Assembly (NCBI GenBank): GCA_017999915.1
Contig: JAGNKX010000002.1
Span: 248,001 to 312,000, forward strand
Origin: Spirochaetota bacterium
Lineage (GTDB): Bacteria > Spirochaetota > UBA4802 > UBA5550
Direction: 5' to 3'
DNA: 64,000 nt
Part shown: positions 60,828 to 64,000 of the stretch, in pieces
Position numbering within the stretch: position 1 is the first letter of the stretch
How the letters are laid out: each line of letters opens with the position of its first letter
Program-made: the position numbers and the translations under genes
The notes under the pieces: model-generated
Databases searched by the model: none
What the model saw: the letters and a program-made list of their open reading frames with translations, nothing else
Told to the model about the DNA's origin: nothing

Positions 60828-60866
60828 AACCGTCTCTTATGCGTTATCCTAAAATATGATGTCCCG

Positions 60867-61058
60867 TCATTTATCGTCAACGATGAAACGACCCTTTTCC
60901 ATGTCCCAATTTATATCAATAACTTTACGCTTGACGCCGCCCGGAAAATTTTCGGCCTGTTTCCACTCTTCAGGGGTGGGATCGCCCCGGGCCGTGCGCC
61001 ATTCGAAGCAGCCCGTCTCCAGGGTTCCCTTGATCGATGTTCCGACCCGGGGGATCGA
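60867..61058 (-). pseudogene. Coding-like frame directly after the nitroreductase stop
   Basis: In the same frame as the nitroreductase, 63 codons follow its TAA without interruption to a TGA at 60867. The predicted peptide (ETGCFEWRTARGDPTPEEW, then NFPGGVKRKVIDINWDMEKG) has GC-rich third positions and looks like real protein. It has no ATG, GTG or TTG start. It may be the cut-off end of a longer protein, a read-through extension, a gene with a rare start codon, or chance. Confidence 0.45.
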
Positions 61059-61712
61059 TTATTTTCCTGGATACCCCACGGTCTGGGCCAGGATTATCAT
61101 CTGGTCCGATTTAAGCTTCAGGGCCTTTCCCAGGTCATCCCTGTCGATCCAGCCGCGGATGACCGTCCACAGGCCCTCGGAGGCGCAGAAGAGATACACG
61201 TTCTGCCCTATGAACCCGGCATCGGCGCCGGCATAGAGGATTTTGTCCTCCCGGTTGAAACCGGCCGCCTTCGAGAGATCCGCCACGTAGACCAGGTTGA
61301 GGGGGGCCTTGTCCACGAAGCCCTGCTTGCCGGTCAGTGCCCTCACATCCTTCGCCTCGACCAGCTCCAGCGCGTGTTTCTTCGGCTGGTACAGGTACAG
61401 GCCCTCTTCGAGGGCCACGTAGATGGCGATTTCCTGCTTGTCCATCGCCGTGGGCGCGGTCCGCTTGCCGGAGCCGGGACGGTTGATGCCGCTGGCGGCC
61501 CAGAGCAGGTTTGACAGGACCTGGTCGGGCAATTTCTTCGCGGCAAAGGAGCGGTTGGACTGACGCTTGGTCAAAGCGGTCATCAGCGGCATCCCTCCCG
61601 TCATGGCCGGCCTGGCCAGCGTGACAACCTTCGGGGAATCCAGCGACACCATCGGGCACGACAGGGCGACGACCAGACACGGGATCGCCAGTGTTAAAAT
61701 AATTTTGTTCAT
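61059..61712 (-). CDS. SagB-type nitroreductase-like lipoprotein
   Basis: 217 residues. A signal with lipobox VALSC (about Cys19) precedes a nitroreductase-fold domain: RQSNRSFAAKKLPDQVLSNLLWAASGINR (FMN-binding start), then GLYLYQPKKHALELV, ADAGFIGQNVYLFCASEGL and the end QTVGYPGK. SagB-like members oxidise thiazolines and oxazolines, while others reduce quinones or nitro compounds. Export of such an FMN enzyme is common in the lipoprotein subgroup. GGAGGTGG fixes the start at 61712. A coding-like frame continues past the stop. Confidence 0.85.
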   Translation of the reverse strand: MNKIILTLAIPCLVVALSCPMVSLDSPKVVTLARPAMTGGMPLMTALTKRQSNRSFAAKKLPDQVLSNLLWAASGINRPGSGKRTAPTAMDKQEIAIYVALEEGLYLYQPKKHALELVEAKDVRALTGKQGFVDKAPLNLVYVADLSKAAGFNREDKILYAGADAGFIGQNVYLFCASEGLWTVIRGWIDRDDLGKALKLKSDQMIILAQTVGYPGK

Positions 61713-61881
61713 GATTACCACCTCCAATGAGGATATTGTAAGACACTTCGAAAATCTATACAACTGTTTTTATATAAATAAAATCCGCGTCGTTAAAAAT
61801 CAGAACAAACCCGGCCCCAAGAGGATGCACATATCATGCAGGTGCGGTCACGTGACCGCGCCTGCTACTACGTGCTCCCAT

Positions 61882-62481
61882 CTATTCTACCTTATAATAC
61901 CCGTATTCCTTCGCGTTGACATTGTGCCGCTTCTCCCAACCGAGGGTGGAGCTGGGCGTCGGGCCGTAATCATGGCCCGGCCACACCACTGTCTCTTCCG
62001 GCAGCTCCATGAGGCGCCGGATGGAACCGCCCAGGGCCGCGCGGTCGCTCCCGGGCAGATCGGTCCTGCCGCTGTCTCCCACGAAGAGGGTGTCGCCGGT
62101 GAAGAGATTGCCCCCCGCGTACAGGCATATGCCGCCGGGGGTGTGGCCCGGCGTGTGGAATATGGTGAAGACCAGCCCTCCCGCTGCAAGGGTCCCTTCA
62201 TCATCGAGAAGGACATCGATCCTTCCCTCCCCGCCCTCCAGCCGGTGTCGCACCACCTTCGCGCCGGTGAGCTCCTTCAGGCGCCCGGTGCCGGCCGTAT
62301 GGTCCAGGTGGCTGTGGGTATGGATTATGTACTCGATGGAGAGGCCGGCCTTTCTCGCCTCTTCAGCGATCGCATCGGGATTGCCACCGGGGTCAATGAC
62401 GGCGCCGGCCCCCCCCTTTTCGCTTCCCACGATATAGCAAAATTCGTCAAAACCGCCGATTTTAATCTGCCTGATGATCAT
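61882..62481 (-). CDS. MBL-fold hydrolase, glyoxalase II-like
   Basis: 199 residues. Metal motif HTHSHLDHTAG, then FHTPGHTPGG, FTGDTLFVGDSGRTDLPG and WPGHDYGP, matching the short glyoxalase II/persulfide dioxygenase-like group. It probably hydrolyses a thioester such as S-lactoylglutathione or a similar bacillithiol/CoA adduct. AGGAAAGGG precedes the ATG. It differs clearly from the longer MBL protein at 24034. Confidence 0.9.
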   Translation of the reverse strand: MIIRQIKIGGFDEFCYIVGSEKGGAGAVIDPGGNPDAIAEEARKAGLSIEYIIHTHSHLDHTAGTGRLKELTGAKVVRHRLEGGEGRIDVLLDDEGTLAAGGLVFTIFHTPGHTPGGICLYAGGNLFTGDTLFVGDSGRTDLPGSDRAALGGSIRRLMELPEETVVWPGHDYGPTPSSTLGWEKRHNVNAKEYGYYKVE

Positions 62482-62757
62482 GGTAATCCCTTTCCTGATT
62501 TATGCATGTAACTATACGTTATCATAAAAATACTTTTAACACACCAATGCCTTCCCGACAAGGAATAATTCATGACGTCCCGATACCCGCCGGGGTTGCC
62601 AAAAGCCAGGTCACTTGACCGGCCATACATATAAACCGATTCCCCTCTTCTTAAAATACCCCTGATTATACATATTTTTTGTTCTTTAAAATACGTTCAT
62701 ATACCGAAAATAATAGCAAGTGACAATTATAAATGTAATGTTTTCAGGGGTTAGAGT
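62482..62757. other. Leader of motAB
   Basis: 276 bases with no gene, AT-rich toward motA. TTTAAAATACG and ACCGAAAATAA recall a sigma-28 promoter (TAAA...CCGATAA), but the gap between them is three bases too short for the usual spacing, so I leave it unassigned. Confidence 0.35.
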
Positions 62758-63537
62758 ATGGAAATAGGGATGATTATTGGGATCGTCGGCGGCTTCAGCC
62801 TTCTTGTATTCAGTATTGTCGTTGCCAAGAGCAGCGTGCTCTTGTTCGTCGACATCCCGTCAGTCATGATCACCGTCGGAGGCAGCATCGGAGCCATGCT
62901 GGTCGGCTATTCTATAAAACAGGTCATGCTCATCCCCACGCTGTTCAAGGTCGGACTCTTTCCGCCCAGGTATAACTACAGCGAATTGATCGTCACCATC
63001 GTTTCCTTTTCCGAAAAGGCCCGCCGCGAGGGCCTCCTGGCCCTGGAAGACGACCTGGACGAGCTCGATGACGCCTACATGAAGAAGGGGCTCCAGCTCG
63101 TGGTGGACGGCACAGACCCGGAGCTGGTCAGGAATATCCTGGAAACCGAGATCGAGCAGATGGCGGCCCGCCATGACGACAACAAGCGGATGTTCGACGA
63201 CTGGGCGAGTTTCGCGCCTGCCTTCGGTATGATCGGTACCCTCATGGGTCTTATCATGATGCTCGTCAACCTGAGCGACAGGGCCGCCATCGGCCCGTAC
63301 CTGGCCGTCGCCCTCATTACCACCCTGTACGGCGCCATCATATGTTATCTTTTCTGCTCGCCCCTGGCCTCGCGCCTCGATGTCATGACCAACAACGAAG
63401 TGCTCATGCGCTCCATCGTCCTCATGGGCGTTCTATCCATACAATCGGGGGACAACCCCCGTATCGTCAAGGACAAGCTGGTCTCCTTCCTGCCGCCTAA
63501 GATGAGGGAGGAAATCGCCGAAGAGGTCGCCGATTAA
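62758..63537 (+). CDS. motA: Flagellar stator protein MotA
   Basis: 259 residues. Four membrane helices (about 4-24, 32-52, 148-170, 180-200) and a large cytoplasmic loop between the second and third pair. MotA features: GGSIGAMLVGY, a loop with charged residues (KARREGLLALEDDLDEL), then APAFGMIGTLMGLIMML and LAVALITTLYGAIICY with the conserved prolines. With MotB it forms the ion channel that turns the flagellar motor. In a spirochaete the flagella would be periplasmic. AGGGG precedes the ATG. Confidence 0.96.
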   Translation: MEIGMIIGIVGGFSLLVFSIVVAKSSVLLFVDIPSVMITVGGSIGAMLVGYSIKQVMLIPTLFKVGLFPPRYNYSELIVTIVSFSEKARREGLLALEDDLDELDDAYMKKGLQLVVDGTDPELVRNILETEIEQMAARHDDNKRMFDDWASFAPAFGMIGTLMGLIMMLVNLSDRAAIGPYLAVALITTLYGAIICYLFCSPLASRLDVMTNNEVLMRSIVLMGVLSIQSGDNPRIVKDKLVSFLPPKMREEIAEEVAD

Positions 63538-63540
63538 TCC

Positions 63541-64000
63541 ATGGCGGGAAAAAAGAAAAAATCCCAGATCAAGGGCTCCCCGTCGTGGATGACCACCATG
63601 GGGGACCTGAACAACCTTCTCCTCTGCTTTTTCATCGTCATGATGGGGGATGAGACGGTCGTCAAGGGCTTCGAGTTCCTCTACGTGATGTCCTCGTTCA
63701 AGGGAAGCATGGGCATCATGTCCGGGGGAAAGTCCATCTCCAAGGGAAACCTGATGGACCTGGGGCATAACATCATCGCCCTGCCGAGCAGCCAGCGCCA
63801 GCAGTTCATGTCGCAGATCATGAAGCGCGCCGTGGAGTCCTTCAAGCCCGAGATAGAAACAAAGGCGGTCCGTATCATGGAAGACGAGCGCGGCCTGGTG
63901 ATCACCCTTAGCGGCGACGTGTTTTTCGAGCCGGGAACGGCCCGCATCAAGCCCGAGATGCGCTCCGTGCTGAAGAAGGTGGGTCGCATCCTCAAGAATA
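63541..64000 (+). CDS. motB: Flagellar stator protein MotB, 3' end outside window
   Basis: The first ~153 residues. A short basic N-terminus (MAGKKKKSQIKG) is followed by the single membrane helix WMTTMGDLNNLLLCFFIVMM, in which the Asp of GDL is the ion-binding residue. The start of the OmpA-like peptidoglycan-binding domain follows (LVITLSGDVFFEPGTARIKP). It starts three bases after motA ends. The first helix shows that this is a functional stator subunit as far as visible. Confidence 0.95.
   Translation, partial: MAGKKKKSQIKGSPSWMTTMGDLNNLLLCFFIVMMGDETVVKGFEFLYVMSSFKGSMGIMSGGKSISKGNLMDLGHNIIALPSSQRQQFMSQIMKRAVESFKPEIETKAVRIMEDERGLVITLSGDVFFEPGTARIKPEMRSVLKKVGRILKN

Noticed and set aside
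62695-62725. Sigma-28 flagellar promoter upstream of motA
   Set aside because: TAAA and ACCGAAAA are present but the spacing is about 12 instead of 15 bases and the -10 is imperfect.

Overview
This 64 kb window looks like chromosomal DNA from a spirochaete-like, double-membrane bacterium, probably an uncultured Spirochaetota or Leptospirales relative. The case rests on many lipoprotein signal peptides, a motA-motB pair with a short MotB N-terminus, REC-PAS-HisKA_2 kinases, a 7TMR/SpoIIE phosphatase, and a stand-alone HNH gene beside an ~800-residue CRP-like-domain protein (a pairing I associate with leptospires from memory). Most genes have high GC and Shine-Dalgarno sites. Regulatory regions are very AT-rich. 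One tRNA (Asp-GTC) is present. I saw no rRNA, CRISPR array or transposase.

Layout. 1-3.7 kb: a partial ApbE lipoprotein, a family I.5 secreted lipase and a monoacylglycerol-lipase-like hydrolase. 4-5.9 kb: a six-TM chemoreceptor. 6.3-15.9 kb: a nine-gene redox operon with two FAD-linked oxidases, a CCG-type Fe-S protein, EtfA, EtfB, a FixC-like ETF:quinone oxidoreductase, a FixX-like ferredoxin and an exported START-domain protein. 16.1-22 kb: a regulator made of two fused TetR units, and a 1339-residue lipoprotein whose promoter closely matches the redox operon's. 22-26.4 kb: a second TetR with a paired operator, divergent from an exported hydrolase, then an MBL-fold hydrolase and a class C beta-lactamase-like hydrolase. 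26.4-31.3 kb: pyrD, hisC and a hybrid histidine kinase. 31.5-37.8 kb: a lipoprotein, a 16-unit tandem DNA array, NamZ, an SDR enzyme, a small ferredoxin with a DUF6132 protein, DUF3795, an ICMT-like methyltransferase. 37.8-48.5 kb: the CRP-like protein, HNH, a candidate structured RNA, a DEAD-box helicase, a second hybrid kinase that has lost its phospho-acceptor histidine, fmt-def, and an NDP-forming acyl-CoA synthetase subunit.

48.6-54.3 kb is an accessory island next to tRNA-Asp. It holds a nucleotidyltransferase/antitoxin-like pair with a double operator, HigBA, a Fic protein and a HAD hydrolase. Three clear copies and one decayed copy of a ~230 bp hairpin-rich repeat separate these cassettes. 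54.3-64 kb holds an EEP-family phosphodiesterase, a GNAT, the SpoIIE phosphatase, envelope proteins, a SagB-like nitroreductase, a second MBL hydrolase and motA/motB (motB runs off the end).

The strongest candidates for something undescribed are: (i) the CCGATAACTATCGG array and its scattered copies, one in frame inside a TetR gene; (ii) the apparent regulon joining the ETF redox operon, the tandem TetR protein and the giant lipoprotein; (iii) a three-stem element inside that operon; (iv) the repeat-separated toxin/antitoxin cassettes; (v) a possible HEARO/omega-RNA-like element upstream of the helicase gene. All functions are inferred from reading the sequence. No database search was run.
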